Counted from the first letter of the stretch, positions 1 to 9,943 are shown. The stretch: DNA of 34,211 nucleotides from a candidate division SR1 bacterium (GCA_026397515.1 JAPLUU010000023.1:1-34211), one strand, 5' to 3'. Translations and numbers: made by a program. The notes: a model not told the origin generated them from the sequence alone.

Positions 1-1413
1 AAAGCATTGGATTTCAAAAAGAGAATGGAAAAAGTAAAAGAAATTGAAGAAGAAATGTTGGAAGCTGCTAAGAAAAAAGCTGAAAAATCATTAGAACTCG
101 CCGAAGAAAAAGCACAAAAAATCGAAACCCAAAGATTGGAAAAAATGGATGTTATCCAAAACAGACTCCTTGCTAGAGAGGAAAAAATGGATGAAAAACT
201 AGAAAAATTAGAACAAGAAAAAGTTAAACTTACCGACAAACAGAAAGAAATGGATACGATTATCCAAGAACAAATGCATAAAATCTCTGATATTGCTAAG
301 TTGACCAAAGAGGAAGCAAAAGAACAACTCTTCTCTAATGTAGAAAAAGAATATCAAAAAGACATGGTTGTCTTTATAGAAAAACTTAAAACCATTACCA
401 AAGAAGAGGCTGACAAAGAGGCTGCAATTATTGTTGCTCAAGCATTACCAAGAGTAGCAGTAAATACTGTAGATGAATTTACGACAAGGAGTATCGATCT
501 TCCCAATGAAGATATCAAAGGAAAACTTATTTGAAGAGAAGGAAGAAATATTTGATATTTTGAGAAGATGACGGGAGTCGAACTTATCGTAGACGATACG
601 CCTTTGACGGTTAGAGTTTCTTCATTTGATAGTGAAAAGAGATATATCGCTGCTACTATGCTTGCAAAACTTATCAAGGATGGAAGAATCAATCCATTCT
701 ATATTGAAAAGACTTACAATGAAGTAGTTGCTGATCTTCAAAATATACTTACAGAAAAAGGTAAAGAAGCACTCGCTATGTTGAATATTCCTATGATGAA
801 ACCAGAATTGGTAAAAATGATCGGACAATATTATCTCAGATATAGTTATGGACAAAATCTTTGGACGCACAGTATTGAAGTAGCTAAGATTTCTGAAGCT
901 ATCGCAACTGAATTATGACTTGATCCTATTTTGGCTAAAAAAGCTGGTCTTTTCCATGATATCGGAAAAATCGTTGCTACTACTGGACAATCTCACTCTG
1001 CTATAGGAGCTGAAGTATTGAAGAAACTTGGTATGGATCCTGTAATCATTAATGCTGCTGAATCACATCACTACGATGTACCTATCAATAATCCTATTTC
1101 TTGGATTGTGGCTGCAGCTGATGCTATTTCAGCTTCTAGACCTGGTGCGAGATTTGATACAAAAGAGCTCTTCATCGAGAAGATGGGAGAACTTGAAAAA
1201 CTTATTTATGAAATACCTGGAATCGATAAAGTACATATTATGCAAGCAGGTAGAGAAATTATGGTTTATGTAAATCCAAAAGAAATTTCAGATATTCAAC
1301 TTGAAACTTTACTCAAAGATATCTGAACTAAGATAGAAGAAAAACTTGATTATCCCGGTATTATCAGGGTTACTGGAATCAGAGAAACAAAGATTATAGA
1401 ATTCCTTAGATAA
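1..1413 (+). CDS. rny: Ribonuclease Y, 5' end outside window
   Basis: RNase Y is a membrane-anchored endoribonuclease that starts mRNA decay. The frame is open from base 1, so the start and the N-terminal membrane anchor lie upstream; about 470 residues are visible. Residues ~1-140 are a charged coiled coil. A KH domain follows, with the motif IGREGRNIG, in which both outer glycines are UGA (532-534 and 553-555). An HD domain follows: the HD pair is near visible residues 319-320 in the stretch GLFHDIGK. UGA also encodes Gly at 916-918 (ELGLDP) and 1324-1326. The gene ends at TAA. Read with the standard code it would fall into three fragments. Family assignment is secure. Confidence 0.96.
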
Positions 1414-1495
1414 ATTACGAATTAAGAATTAAGAATTACGAATTACGAGTTGAAGCTAATTGTTCATTGTTAATTTTTAATTGTTAATTAGTTTT
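1414..1495. repeat. AT-rich imperfect palindrome between genes
   Basis: The spacer after rny is built from repeated units such as AATTACGAATTAAG and, in the second half, the roughly complementary TTAATTTTTAATTGTTAATT. The two halves can pair imperfectly over about 20 bases. A related stretch lies at 10449-10490 upstream of tRNA-Ser. It may act as a weak terminator or be a dispersed non-coding repeat; the sequence alone does not decide. Confidence 0.45.
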
Positions 1496-2275
1496 ATGTA
1501 TCCTTATCTTATTTTGTGGTGATCTAAATTTTATATGACAGGAATAGGTATTATTATTTCCTTTCTTGTATTTATCGGTATTGCTCATTACCTTACCAAA
1601 AGGTATCATCAAAATTTTTGGAAATTTTTTTACTGGTTACCTTTCTTTATTGTATTGACCTATTTTATTTGATCATATGTTAATTTTATCTTTGATGTAG
1701 GTGTATTCCCTACCAATTGGTCTGAATTTGTTACGTTGTTATCACCTTATGGGTACAAATTTCATTTTATGGGTCTATTGATTGGGTTATTTATATCGAT
1801 ATCTGTATTTCTCAAGAAGATTACGAGAGTAGAAAATAAAAAAATTTGGTCAGATATATTATTCTTTTCATTAGCATTGTCTTTGGTTCCTTTATGATTA
1901 TTTCTTTTGATGGGAGATAATTTTATAGGTACAACAACCACTTCTTGGTTGGGTATAAAATCATTGCATTCTGATAGTCAACGAAATAAATTTAATCTAG
2001 TCTATCCTATCGGTATATTTCTTTCTTTGTGATCGCTTTTTGTTGTACTTGGTATTAAAATTCTTAAAAAGAAAAAATTTGGATATGGAATGCTTGGATT
2101 TGCTGTTTTGTCTATTCTTGTGAGTCTTATTTTACTTTTACAACAATACCCTAGGCATGCAGTATTTTCATTGGGAGGTGTTATGCTTGATGTAAAACAA
2201 TATGCTGCATGGATTCTTGCACTTATTTGTTATCTCGCATATAAGAGACGACAAAGGGTACCTGATCTTAAATAA
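1496..2275 (+). CDS. Lgt-like polytopic membrane protein (divergent prolipoprotein diacylglyceryl transferase)
   Basis: A 259-residue, very hydrophobic protein with about seven membrane segments. The layout resembles Lgt, which transfers diacylglycerol to the lipobox cysteine of prelipoproteins. The stretch FHFMGLLIG aligns with the Lgt HGG..G region, GDNFIG with the GNFxNGE signature, and VYPIGIFLSL with the RHPSQLYE region. The arginines normally seen in the last two motifs are not visible, so this is either a very divergent Lgt or a paralogue with another role. The start is ATG at 1496. UGA-glycines occur inside membrane segments. Lipoproteins and signal peptidase II in the same window make an Lgt activity expected. 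The name is an inference from motif order. Confidence 0.5.
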
Positions 2276-2394
2276 TTACTAATGTCATCTTGAATGGAAT
2301 GAAAGATATAGTATTTACTAGATTCTTCGACTTCGCTCAGAATGACAAGAATTAAAACAAAAATACTAATTTTATAGCTTATTGGTTCTTATAT
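2276..2394. repeat. Intergenic spacer with a dispersed palindromic repeat
   Basis: The spacer contains GATTCTTCGACTTCGCTCAG followed by AATGACA. This type of short repeat (TTCGacTTCGCTCAgAATGAC) recurs between genes in many AT-rich bacterial genomes. A partly related stretch, GAAGCGAAGCGGAATCCC, lies at 15248-15265. No gene is seen here. Confidence 0.4.
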
Positions 2395-3939
2395 ATGAAA
2401 TTGTTTTTTCTCAAAGAACATAGTTTATACAAAATATTTAAAACCATAGAGAAAGTGCCTAACGGTAGAACTATCTATATTTATATCGATCCTGAACATT
2501 CTTTTTTTGACAATGAACGACGAGGAAAGGAAATCAAAGAACTTCTTCAAAAGAAGAATCTCACCGCTATGTTTGTGACTAAAACAGATAAATCTAAATA
2601 TTTCTTTTCTAGCTTGTGACTTACTGTTCTCCATCAAGAAAAACATAAAATTATAAAATATTTGAGATTAATTTATGACTTTTTCTTTAATATCAAAAAA
2701 TTTCATCTCCAGGTATATACTAAAAAAAACTATATTTTTTATGTAGTATTTAGTTTTGAAGTTTTGTTTGTCTTGGCTATTTTGTTTATTTTATATTCGC
2801 TTATTCTTCCAAGTACTAACATAAATATCGTCCCAACGACTCAGATGGAAAATGTTATTTATAATTTCCGTTATTATCCATTTAGTGATGCACAATTTGA
2901 ACAAGATTCTAGATATCTTAATATCCCCTATTATACGTGATATATTGATTATAAGTACGATATGACCGTCAGCACTTCTAATATCAAATATATGCAACAA
3001 CCATCTCAATGAACAGTAGAAGTTGTCAATAAATTACCTCAAGAATATTCGTTCATTAAAGATACAAGATTTGTTACTGATGATTGACGTCAATTTGTGG
3101 CAGTTAAAGATTTTACTGTTCTTCAAGGTACAGAAAATAATCCTGGAAAAACATTGGTTGTCATCAAGGCTATGGAGCAAGATACTCAATGAGTACTTAT
3201 GGGATCAAGAGGAAATATTTTGAAATGAACCAAGGTATTTATCAAAAATATGAAAAATAGTTATTATGCTCAAAATATTTATGGTGATGTTATTGAAGAT
3301 TTTACTGGTGGAAACCTTCAGTCTCAAGGGACTGTTTCACTCAAAGATATCGCTATTCTTTCTGGAAAGCTTGTAGATGCCTTGTATAAACAAAAAACTA
3401 ATATTGTTTTCTCAAATTTCAAGGCGCCTGAAAATATGGTTATCAATTTCGATAATTTGATCTCAACCGAAATCAAAGAAGTTCAGATAAAAAATATTCC
3501 TGGTGAGAAAACGCCGTTACTCAAATGATCTGTTATCGCTCGTTTTAATTTCAATTATATCAAAAGAACTGATTTACTCGCTGTTGTAGATAAATATGTA
3601 AAACAAAGATTGTATGATAAAATGAAGGTATTTACTGTAGATACTTCATCAATAGTCTTATTTAAGGGTATGAAAGAAGAAACATGACATATATTTGTGA
3701 TTCCTACCAAAGTAGAAATCAAACAGTACTATGATTTTAGCAAAGATATTAATGGTATCTTATCTGATATGAAAGAGCGTATCGTTTGACTTACTGAAGA
3801 TAAAACTAGGGAAATCCTCTTTTCTTATCCTGAAATTTCATCATTTACCATCACCATTAGGCCACCTCGGTATACGACTGTTTCCAAGCTGAAGTCCAGA
3901 ATTAATGTGTATGTAAATGGTAGAGCGATAAAGAAATAA
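2395..3939 (+). CDS. Bitopic membrane protein, baseplate J/gp47-like family of candidate phyla bacteria
   Basis: The protein has 514 residues. Residues ~1-100 form a cytoplasmic region with a short alpha/beta-looking stretch (IYIYIDPEHS). One strong membrane segment lies near residues 115-145, followed by a large extracytoplasmic part. The region GTVEVVNKLP, then DTRFVTDDGRQF, resembles proteins of Patescibacteria that are often annotated as baseplate J/gp47-like. The end, with ITIRPPRYTTVSKLKSRI, also fits. No phage genes are nearby, so a phage role is unlikely; a surface or envelope role is an inference. Several UGA-Gly codons interrupt it. The gene ends at TAA just before a bidirectional terminator. 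Confidence 0.6.
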
Positions 3940-3956
3940 ATTTCGAAAATATATAA

Positions 3957-3981
3957 AAAAACGGCCAAATCGGCCGTTTTT
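3957..3981. terminator. Bidirectional intrinsic terminator
   Basis: The stem AAAAACGGCC pairs with GGCCGTTTTT around a short loop, giving a GC core with an A-run on one side and a T-run on the other. It lies between two convergent genes (2395-3939 on + and 4002-4337 on -) and can serve both. Confidence 0.9.
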
Positions 3982-4001
3982 GTTTACCTGAAATATCTCT
4001 A

Positions 4002-4337
4002 TTAGAATGGTAAGTCATCATTTGCTTCTTCTTTTTTGCTTCCACCTTTACTTTCGCTACCAGCTCCTTGTTCTAATCTCCATCCTGTGATACTATTGAA
4101 GTATCTTCCTGGTTGTGTTTTAGATTCATTTACTCTTGTGTTGATGTAGACGGTGATAAGATCTCCAATTTTGAGATTGTTTACTAATTCTGTTTTTTCC
4201 TTGAAAAAATCTACTGCTAATCCACCTTTAAACTCTCTGTCAGTCTCTTCTTCCAAAACGATAGTCTGTTTTTCTAACGCATTTACACCAATAGTCTCCT
4301 TTGGTCAAATGAATTTTACGGTTCCTGTGTATTGCAT
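4002..4337 (-). CDS. DUF3127 OB-fold protein with SSB-like acidic tail
   Basis: A small protein of 111 residues. It begins MQYTGTVKFIGPKET, where the Gly of FIG is UGA, and continues with an OB-fold pattern (NLKIGDLITVYINTRV, then RYFNSITGWRLE) typical of the DUF3127 family, which is related to single-stranded DNA binding proteins. A Gly/Ser/Lys-rich linker follows and the protein ends in DDLPF, like the C-terminal tip by which bacterial SSB recruits partners. It may serve as an SSB or an accessory ssDNA-binding protein. The start at 4335-4337 gives the complete domain; later ATG codons would remove the first strand. Fold and tail are read from sequence; DNA binding is inferred. Confidence 0.75.
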
Positions 4338-4373
4338 GATATAGTGATAAGTTATAAAACGAATTAAACAAAA

Positions 4374-4389
4374 AATCGTTGAAACGATT
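4374..4389 (-). terminator. Terminator hairpin downstream of lspA
   Basis: AATCGT and ACGATT form a six-pair stem around TGAA. On the minus strand it is followed by a short T-run, 3' of lspA. Confidence 0.55.
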
Positions 4390-4412
4390 ATTCGTGTTGG
4401 GATTCTATTTTT

Positions 4413-4829
4413 TTATTTCTTCTTTTCAAGCATAAGTACTAAAATTCGTATTCCTACTCCAATACATAGCATGGTGTCTGCCAAATTGAAGATAGGAAAG
4501 TTGAATATATTTATATTGATAAAGTCTCTTACCCCACCGTAGATGATTCTATCTATCAAATTTCCTATGGTTCCAGCAATCAATAATGATGCGATACTTC
4601 GATTAATTTTTCTTTTGGCAAACAATCGAATAAATGCTACTATACCTAGTATACTTATTCCTATGATGATGAAAAACGGTACGGGCAATGATCGCGAAAT
4701 CCCTTTGTTTAGGGCAGGTAGAATCACTGTTGTTTCATTCAGATATTTTACATTATAGAAAACATATTTGGACAAAAGATCGAGTCCAGTGAGAATGATT
4801 ACTCCTATTCGAAGTTTGAGATGTTTCAT
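4413..4829 (-). CDS. lspA: Signal peptidase II (prolipoprotein signal peptidase)
   Basis: LspA is the membrane aspartyl protease that cuts signal peptides from diacylglyceryl-prelipoproteins. The protein of about 138 residues has four hydrophobic segments. The two family motifs with the catalytic aspartates are present: AGTIGNLIDR and FNLADTMLCIG. I chose the start at 4827-4829 (MKHLKLRIG) because it puts the first membrane segment near the N-terminus as in the family. The frame is open further upstream, but that would overlap the end of der and add a charged extension. The gene lies 22 bases after der on the same strand and is probably co-transcribed with it. It would process the lipoprotein encoded at 18541-18945. 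Confidence 0.93.
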   Translation of the reverse strand: MKHLKLRIGVIILTGLDLLSKYVFYNVKYLNETTVILPALNKGISRSLPVPFFIIIGISILGIVAFIRLFAKRKINRSIASLLIAGTIGNLIDRIIYGGVRDFININIFNFPIFNLADTMLCIGVGIRILVLMLEKKK

Positions 4830-4851
4830 GATTTTGCTATTAGTACTAAAT

Positions 4852-6300
4852 TTATTTTCCTTCTTTTTTCTTTGTCCTATGTCCATATGCTTCTTTTTTT
4901 GTCACTACTTTTTCCTCTTGATTCTCCTCTTTTTCTTCATCTCTTTTTTCTAGTCTAGAATCTTGTCTTTCTTTGAATCTAATCACCAATGGTGTTCCCA
5001 TAAATCCAAAATGTATTCTAATGGTATTTTCTAACCATCTTTTGAAGGCAAAATTTGCTCTCGTTTTGTGGTTTACGAATGCGATAAATGTCGGTGCGTT
5101 GATATCTATTTGTGTGATATACAAAATTTTGCAGACTTTATTTTTTGGAAATCTTGGTGGTCTACTGATAAATTCCTTTCCTATAATATCATTTAATTCA
5201 CTGGTATCAATTCTCTTTTCTGCTTCTTTTTTGACGTTACTCAATACGTTGAATATTTCTTTGATTCCTTTCTTGGTCTTGGCAGAAATAGGAAATACAT
5301 GAATGTATTTAGCGAAATCCATCATCGCTTTGGTTTTTGCGACCAAGAGTTTCTGATGTTTTTCATCCAATAAATCTATTTTGTTTACACATAGGATCAT
5401 CGGTAATGCGAGATTATTTATCTCTTGGATCAAGGTCATATCTCTGTGAGAAAGTCCTTCAACACCATCTACCATAAATAAAATAATCGGTCTTTTGTAT
5501 TTCAACATTTCTAGTGTCTTGTCGAAAGCTATCTTTTCTATTCCATGAATATCTCACTTTTTTCTAATACCAGCGGTATCATAGACGACGTATTTTTTCT
5601 TTTCTGCGGTAAATTCTCCGATGATATAATCACGTGTCGTTCCTGGGATACTTTCTACTTTGGAAACCGTTTTTTTCATAAGTGCATTCAAAAGTGTCGA
5701 CTTTCCTGCATTTGGTTTCCCGATGATTGCCATATGGATTCTATTGTCTTGAACTTGTGTTTCACTGGTAACTAATGCTTCAGTTTCTGTGTTTTTTTGT
5801 AATACTTTGGCATTTATTATTTTGGTAATAAGATCTTTTAATTCTACAAGATTTTTCATTTTCTTTGCACTGATACCCAAAATATGTTCAAATCACAGGT
5901 GATAATATTCATTCACTGCTAGGTCATATTCTTTCTCTTTATGTTTGATATCGATCTTGTTGACTATCAATATCGTCTTATTTTTCTTATGTTTTTCAAT
6001 GATATAGGAATAAATATGTTGTTCTTTGGCTGTTATTCCTACACTGTCATCGATCATAAAAAGAATCAAATCAGAATGATCTATTATCTGTTTGATAAGT
6101 ACTTCTTCTTCTGTGAAATCATGTAATCCTGGGCTATCGAGAAAAGTTACTTTACCGATGTCGTCGATCAATGTTTCATGTTCAATAATATCTCTGGTTG
6201 TTCCTGGAATGTCTGTCACTATCGCTCTAAACTGTCCAATAAGTCTATTGAAGAGCGTAGATTTTCCGACATTAGTCGAACCTACTAATCAAATGTTCAT
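4852..6300 (-). CDS. der: Ribosome assembly GTPase Der (EngA)
   Basis: Der has two tandem GTPase domains and a KH-like C-terminal domain and helps build the 50S subunit. The first G1 motif is [10 protein letters not shown] near residues 6-15 and the second is GKPNAGKST near residue 200. Both domains have DIPGTTRD or SIPGTTRD (G2), D-x-x-G (DSPGL, DTAGI) and NKID (G4). The C-terminal KH-like domain is followed by a very charged tail rich in E and K. The full frame is 482 residues. It starts at 6298-6300 (MNIGLVG, where the Gly is UGA), and further UGA-Gly codons join three blocks. The first P-loop has S-T where most Der proteins have R/K-P. Assignment is secure. Confidence 0.96.
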
Positions 6301-6368
6301 ATGTTTGGTATAATTAAAATTGCTTCGTTTAGCTTACGGAAAAACTCTGAAAAATCAATCATAATAAA

Positions 6369-6399
6369 AAATGCTTCTGTAAAAAACACAGAAGCATTT
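6369..6399 (-). terminator. Strong terminator after the response regulator
   Basis: AAATGCTTCTGT pairs perfectly with ACAGAAGCATTT around a seven-base loop. On the minus strand a run of T follows. It ends the leftward response-regulator transcript before der begins. Confidence 0.85.
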
Positions 6400-6404
6400 A
6401 TAAA

Positions 6405-6773
6405 TCATAGATTTGATAGTTTGTCTTTAATGAGTGCCCAAAGCCCATCCCAAGTAACCGGTTTTTTGAAATAATCATCAAAGCCAGTTTTTTTGTATCT
6501 CTTTTCAATGTCCTTGTTTCCCGTGACAGCTATGATGATAAGATTTGGACGAATTTTCTTGATTTTTTTCGTCGCTTTATATCCATCTATAACTGGCATA
6601 TTACAATCCATTGAGACGATATCGATAGTTTGGTCAGCAGTGCATATATCTAATGCTTCCTTGCCATTACATGCAAAAACGACGTCAAGACCTCTCTTTA
6701 TAAAAAGATCACCTAAACGTTCACGAGTCAGTGCTTCATCGTCGACGATCAGGATTTTATGTTTTATTTTCAT
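6405..6773 (-). CDS. Stand-alone CheY-like response regulator receiver protein
   Basis: The 122 residues make up a single receiver domain with no output domain. The acidic pocket is D11-D12, the phosphoacceptor is D56 (SMDCNMPVIDG), the switch residue is T84 (AVTG) and the conserved lysine is K104 (FKKP). It is therefore likely to be phosphorylated and to act by protein-protein contact, as CheY or Spo0F do. No histidine kinase or chemotaxis gene is in the window. The gene is monocistronic, with its own terminator and a promoter region containing a perfect inverted repeat. This is one of few regulators expected in a reduced genome. Confidence 0.93.
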   Translation of the reverse strand: MKIKHKILIVDDEALTRERLGDLFIKRGLDVVFACNGKEALDICTADQTIDIVSMDCNMPVIDGYKATKKIKKIRPNLIIIAVTGNKDIEKRYKKTGFDDYFKKPVTWDGLWALIKDKLSNL

Positions 6774-6795
6774 ATTTTTGTTCTAATATTATTTG

Positions 6796-6823
6796 CTTAT
6801 ATATATTTTACATAAAATGTAAA
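6796..6823 (-). promoter_or_regulatory. Promoter with palindromic operator for the response regulator
   Basis: On the minus strand TTTACA (6818-6823) and TATAAG (6796-6801) are separated by 16 bases. The perfect inverted repeat TTTACAT-AAA-ATGTAAA at 6807-6823 covers the -35 box and half the spacer, a usual place for a repressor or autoregulator. The site is visible; the regulator is unknown. Confidence 0.55.
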
Positions 6824-6855
6824 GTCTTGTTGTCTGATGTTGTTTTGCTATTTTG

Positions 6856-6884
6856 TTGACTTTACTTATAGTGTTTTTTACTTT
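6856..6884 (+). promoter_or_regulatory. Possible promoter of rsmH cluster
   Basis: TTGACT (6856-6861) is followed 17 bases later by TACTTT (6879-6884), about 15 bases before the rsmH ATG. The -35 is good and the -10 is weak. Confidence 0.35.
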
Positions 6885-6899
6885 ATTTCTCGCTAAGAT

Positions 6900-7772
6900 A
6901 TGATACTTCATACGCCAGTTTTACTTCATGAGGTGTGTTCGTTTTTGAACCCAGAAGATAAGCTTATCGTTGATTGCACACTTGGACATGGTGGACACGC
7001 TATGGCACTTTTGTCGATAGCGAAGAATGCGAGATTGGTAGGATTTGATATCGATCAATTGATGATGGATAAAGCAGAGATGAGAATCAGAGCATTTGAT
7101 GTAGATGTTGCGAATAGAATAGATTATGTTCATGGAAATTATACAACTATTCAGGATGTTTTGTGATCAAAAAAAGCTGATTTTATTTTAAATGACTTGT
7201 GAGTAAATCTAGAGCATTTCAAAGCCGTGGAACGTGGATTTAGTATTAGAGGAACTGCCGCATTGGATATGAGATTTGATACTTCAACAGGACCAACCGT
7301 CGCCGATATTCTTGCCAAATATACTACTGACCAACTCAGACATGTTTTCGAACAATATGCAGATTTTTCTTCACCAAAAGCCCTTGAACTCGCACAACAT
7401 ATTGTTACTACAAGAAAACAAAAACCGATTGTAACAACCCAAGACCTTAAACTTTTGTTAAATGATTGTGGGCTCGGAGATAAGGCATGTACGGTAATAT
7501 TTCAGTCGTTAAGAATCGAAATCAATCAAGAACTTGAGAATCTAAAAACGTTTTTGTCTGTGTTTCCAGAAACTCTGAATTCAGCTTGAAGATGTATCAT
7601 AATTACCTATCATAGCATCGAAGATAGATTGGTAAAACAGGCATTCAATGAATTGGTCGCTACGTGAAATTATAAGCTGGTAACCAAAAAACCTGTCATG
7701 CCAAACTACAAAGAAGTGGCTATTAATAGAGCAGCAAGAAGTGCTAAAATGAGAATACTTGAAAGAATATAA
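6900..7772 (+). CDS. rsmH: 16S rRNA (cytosine-1402-N4) methyltransferase RsmH
   Basis: RsmH uses SAM to methylate C1402 in the ribosomal P site. The protein has 290 residues. It starts HTPVLLHEV, the usual N-terminus, and has the SAM-binding segment DCTLGHGGHA (family: D.T.G.GGH), then FILNDLGVN (LDLGVSS-like), RGFSIRG, LDMRFD and, near the end, CIIITYHSIEDRLVK (family SFHSLEDR). Gly in NDLGVN and in two other places is UGA. The rsmH-ftsL order matches the division/cell wall (dcw) cluster of most bacteria. The ATG at 6900 is the only good start. Confidence 0.96.
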
Positions 7773-7792
7773 TTTTATTCCAATAGGTATAA

Positions 7793-8182
7793 ATGAGAAC
7801 ATTTGCTTTTATTCCAGGACAAGTAAACAAAGTCTATAACTGAATTGTCAGCAAATATAAACGTTATGATAGTATCGTTGAAACTTTTAAAGTTTGAGCG
7901 TTGTTTTTTTTCCTTTTGATTTGTGGTTTTTTCTATCTCTATTTTGTAAATCTTTCTTCTACGCGTGGATATTTTCTCAAACAAGCAAGTCAAAACATGA
8001 CTACGATTACCTTTAAATTTGAAATTCTCAAAACCAAATTACTTGATTATAAACAACAGAATTGGAATGCTATTTCCTCTTCAAGTTTCAAAAGAGATGT
8101 TGTCGATGTGAGTGCAGAAATTGTAAAGATTCCCAATGGTGTCCAACTCTGATTTCTTTCTTCTGATGACCTAATAAACTAG
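7793..8182 (+). CDS. ftsL: Small bitopic protein in FtsL position
   Basis: A 129-residue protein with a basic N-terminus, one membrane segment (GALFFFLLICGFFYLYFV) near residues 36-53, and a short extracytoplasmic helix-forming part. It starts 20 bases after rsmH, where the dcw cluster normally has ftsL. FtsL links the early and late divisome through its coiled coil. Sequence similarity to FtsL is too weak to see directly, so the name rests on size, topology and gene order. Three UGA-Gly codons (YNGIV, KVGAL, QLGFL) are needed to read it whole; with the standard code only 83 residues would be seen. Confidence 0.6.
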
Positions 8183-8271
8183 TATGATAAGGGTTTTGTA
8201 ACCATAAGATACCATTGTTGTGATGATAGATTTCGTATGTGTTACTCTCTTCATTTTTTCTTCATTGTATT

Positions 8272-8985
8272 ATGATATACAATAAAATTCAACAAAATAT
8301 AGAACTTTTGCAGTGATTTTATAGGTTTCTCTATCTGTGAAAATTTTTAGAAAAATATATCAAATCTCATGATATTTCTATTGATGTAATGGATTTTCCT
8401 ATTCCCACCTCAAATAAAAAAAATTTCATCATGAAGGGAATAATTGTCAAAAAAATACTCTCTGACATATATACACATCCTGATAAAAAAAATATATTTG
8501 GATATATGGTCGAGATAAATTCCTTTAGAGGAATATTTTCTGTGACTAGAGAGATGATAGAGACCCAAGAGACTTTTCAAAAGTTTTTGATTGAAAGACT
8601 AAAAGATAAATACATCGCATTTGAACATATCATCAGATTTTTTAGGAATGTCCTCAATCATATCGAAACCGCTGATGTGAAGATTAAGTTAGATGATTAT
8701 CTCAAACAAAAAGATTATCTTTCTAAGGGCCAAAAGATTTCTAAACTTTCGTTTGTCATGAAGTATGCTGATTATTTTGTGGAATGGAAATGAAGCAAGG
8801 ATTATGGTTTGGATATAGTGATAGATTTTCGTGCGCTCAAAGATTGACAGAGGATCTTTGATATTGTTTCCTTACATCAAGTATATCTCCTTGCAGAATT
8901 TTGTTTCAATCTTTCCGAGATATTTAGGAGTAAGATCAAGGTCGTTCCCAAAAAAGTGAATAGAGAATTTTACAAGAAAAAATAG
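8272..8985 (+). CDS. Protein of unknown function after ftsL
   Basis: I do not recognise this protein of 237 residues. It is mostly soluble-looking, rich in Lys, Ile and Phe, with no signal peptide or clear membrane segment. The start at ATG 8272 gives MIYNKIQQNIELLQGFYRF; two UGA-Gly codons (LQGF and YLGKF) separate this from the longer open block that begins at 8389. Further UGA-Gly codons lie in EWKGSK and LKDGQR. It follows ftsL by 89 bases on the same strand and ends at a bidirectional terminator, so it probably closes the rsmH transcript. In many dcw clusters ftsI stands here, but no transpeptidase motif is present. Confidence 0.75.
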
Positions 8986-9014
8986 GGTATAGGTTACTAC
9001 TATATATAGTAAAC

Positions 9015-9044
9015 AAAAAAAATCCCCTCAGGGATCTTTTTTTT
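9015..9044. terminator. Bidirectional terminator between convergent genes
   Basis: ATCCC and GGGAT form a stem around CTCA, flanked by an A-run on the left and a T-run on the right. It lies between the unknown gene 8272-8985 (+) and the unknown gene 9047-9511 (-). Confidence 0.8.
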
Positions 9045-9046
9045 AA

Positions 9047-9511
9047 CTATTTTTCTTTAGTAAAGTCTCATTTGTATCCAATCCACATTTCTGGATTCGG
9101 ACTCATTTCTTGGTATCTCTTCAAAAACTTTTCTTCTTCCAGATAATATTTTCCTCAGAGGTATTTGTTTTTATATGTCTTAATTATTCTATAAAACTGT
9201 TCCAATTTATTAAACAAATGATGTCTTCTATACTCTTCCAACATTTCCGATTCTCCATCTATCAATAGAAAGAATTCTATTAATGTAGGTTTTCCTGGCA
9301 GGAGATGTAATCTTCTTTCTATCGCTCCTACGGCAATTTCTTCACAATATAATTGTCCTGTAAGAAAGAGAATCGCTCTCGCTTCGTTCATTTCTTCTCG
9401 AGTAACTTTTTCCTGATTAATGATCTCCTGATATTGTTTTCGTAAATTTTCTAATTCTTTCTGGATTTTTTCAGGCTCCATCAAATAAGTATATTTCATA
9501 AGTTGGATCAT
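9047..9511 (-). CDS. Unknown protein with coiled-coil start
   Basis: 154 residues. The first half is strongly helical and charged (EPEKIQKELENLRKQYQEII), likely a short coiled coil. The second half has LLPGKPTLIEFFLLIDGESE and ends in an aromatic, charged tail with a UGA-Gly (YKGDF) four residues before the final KEK. Another UGA-Gly lies in the pair YLGGK. I do not recognise a family. It is the last gene of a leftward operon after the HIT protein, with 21 bases between them, so it may be linked to that operon only by position. Confidence 0.75.
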
Positions 9512-9532
9512 GGTATTTTACTATGACTAAAA

Positions 9533-9919
9533 TTAATAGTTTCATTTTCCTGGAATAATATTTCTTACTCCACCCCTTGGATTCTCTACGTCGCCTTTAT
9601 ATCTCGGAATGATATGTACATGAAGATGATGAATTGTTCTCCCTGCCTCTTCTCAATCATTTATTCCAATATTACATGCGTCGGGATGATATGTATCTTG
9701 AATTATAGTCTTTGTTTTTTTGAGCAAATCGAAAAGTTGAAGTATTTCCGTATCAGTTAATTCAAAAAATGATTCAATATGTCTTTTGGGAACTATCTCT
9801 GCATGTCCTTGTGATACCGGAAAATTATCCCATCTTGCGTAGAAAAGTTCGTTTTCGTTTATTATTATGTGTTTCTCCTTGTTTTCTTTATCACAGAATA
9901 GACAATATTTTTCGGTCAT
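9533..9919 (-). CDS. HIT family nucleotide-binding protein
   Basis: HIT proteins bind and hydrolyse purine nucleotide derivatives such as Ap4A or AMP-lysine. The 128-residue protein has an N-terminal CLFC pair (C6, C9), the helix following RWDNFPVSQGHAEIVPKRH, the stretch IGINDGEEAG where the Gly of ND-G is UGA, and the histidine triad HHLHVHII (H98, H100, H102). This is the usual length and motif order for the bacterial Hint branch. It lies 24 bases after deformylase on the same strand. It terminates at TAA 9533-9535 after one more UGA-Gly three residues from the end. Confidence 0.94.
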
Positions 9920-9943
9920 GTTTTTTTACATAATAAATTGATA

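Noticed and set aside
2395-3939. Phage tail (baseplate) protein as evidence for a prophage
   Set aside because: Only the family resemblance exists; neighbours are housekeeping genes and no other phage gene is present.
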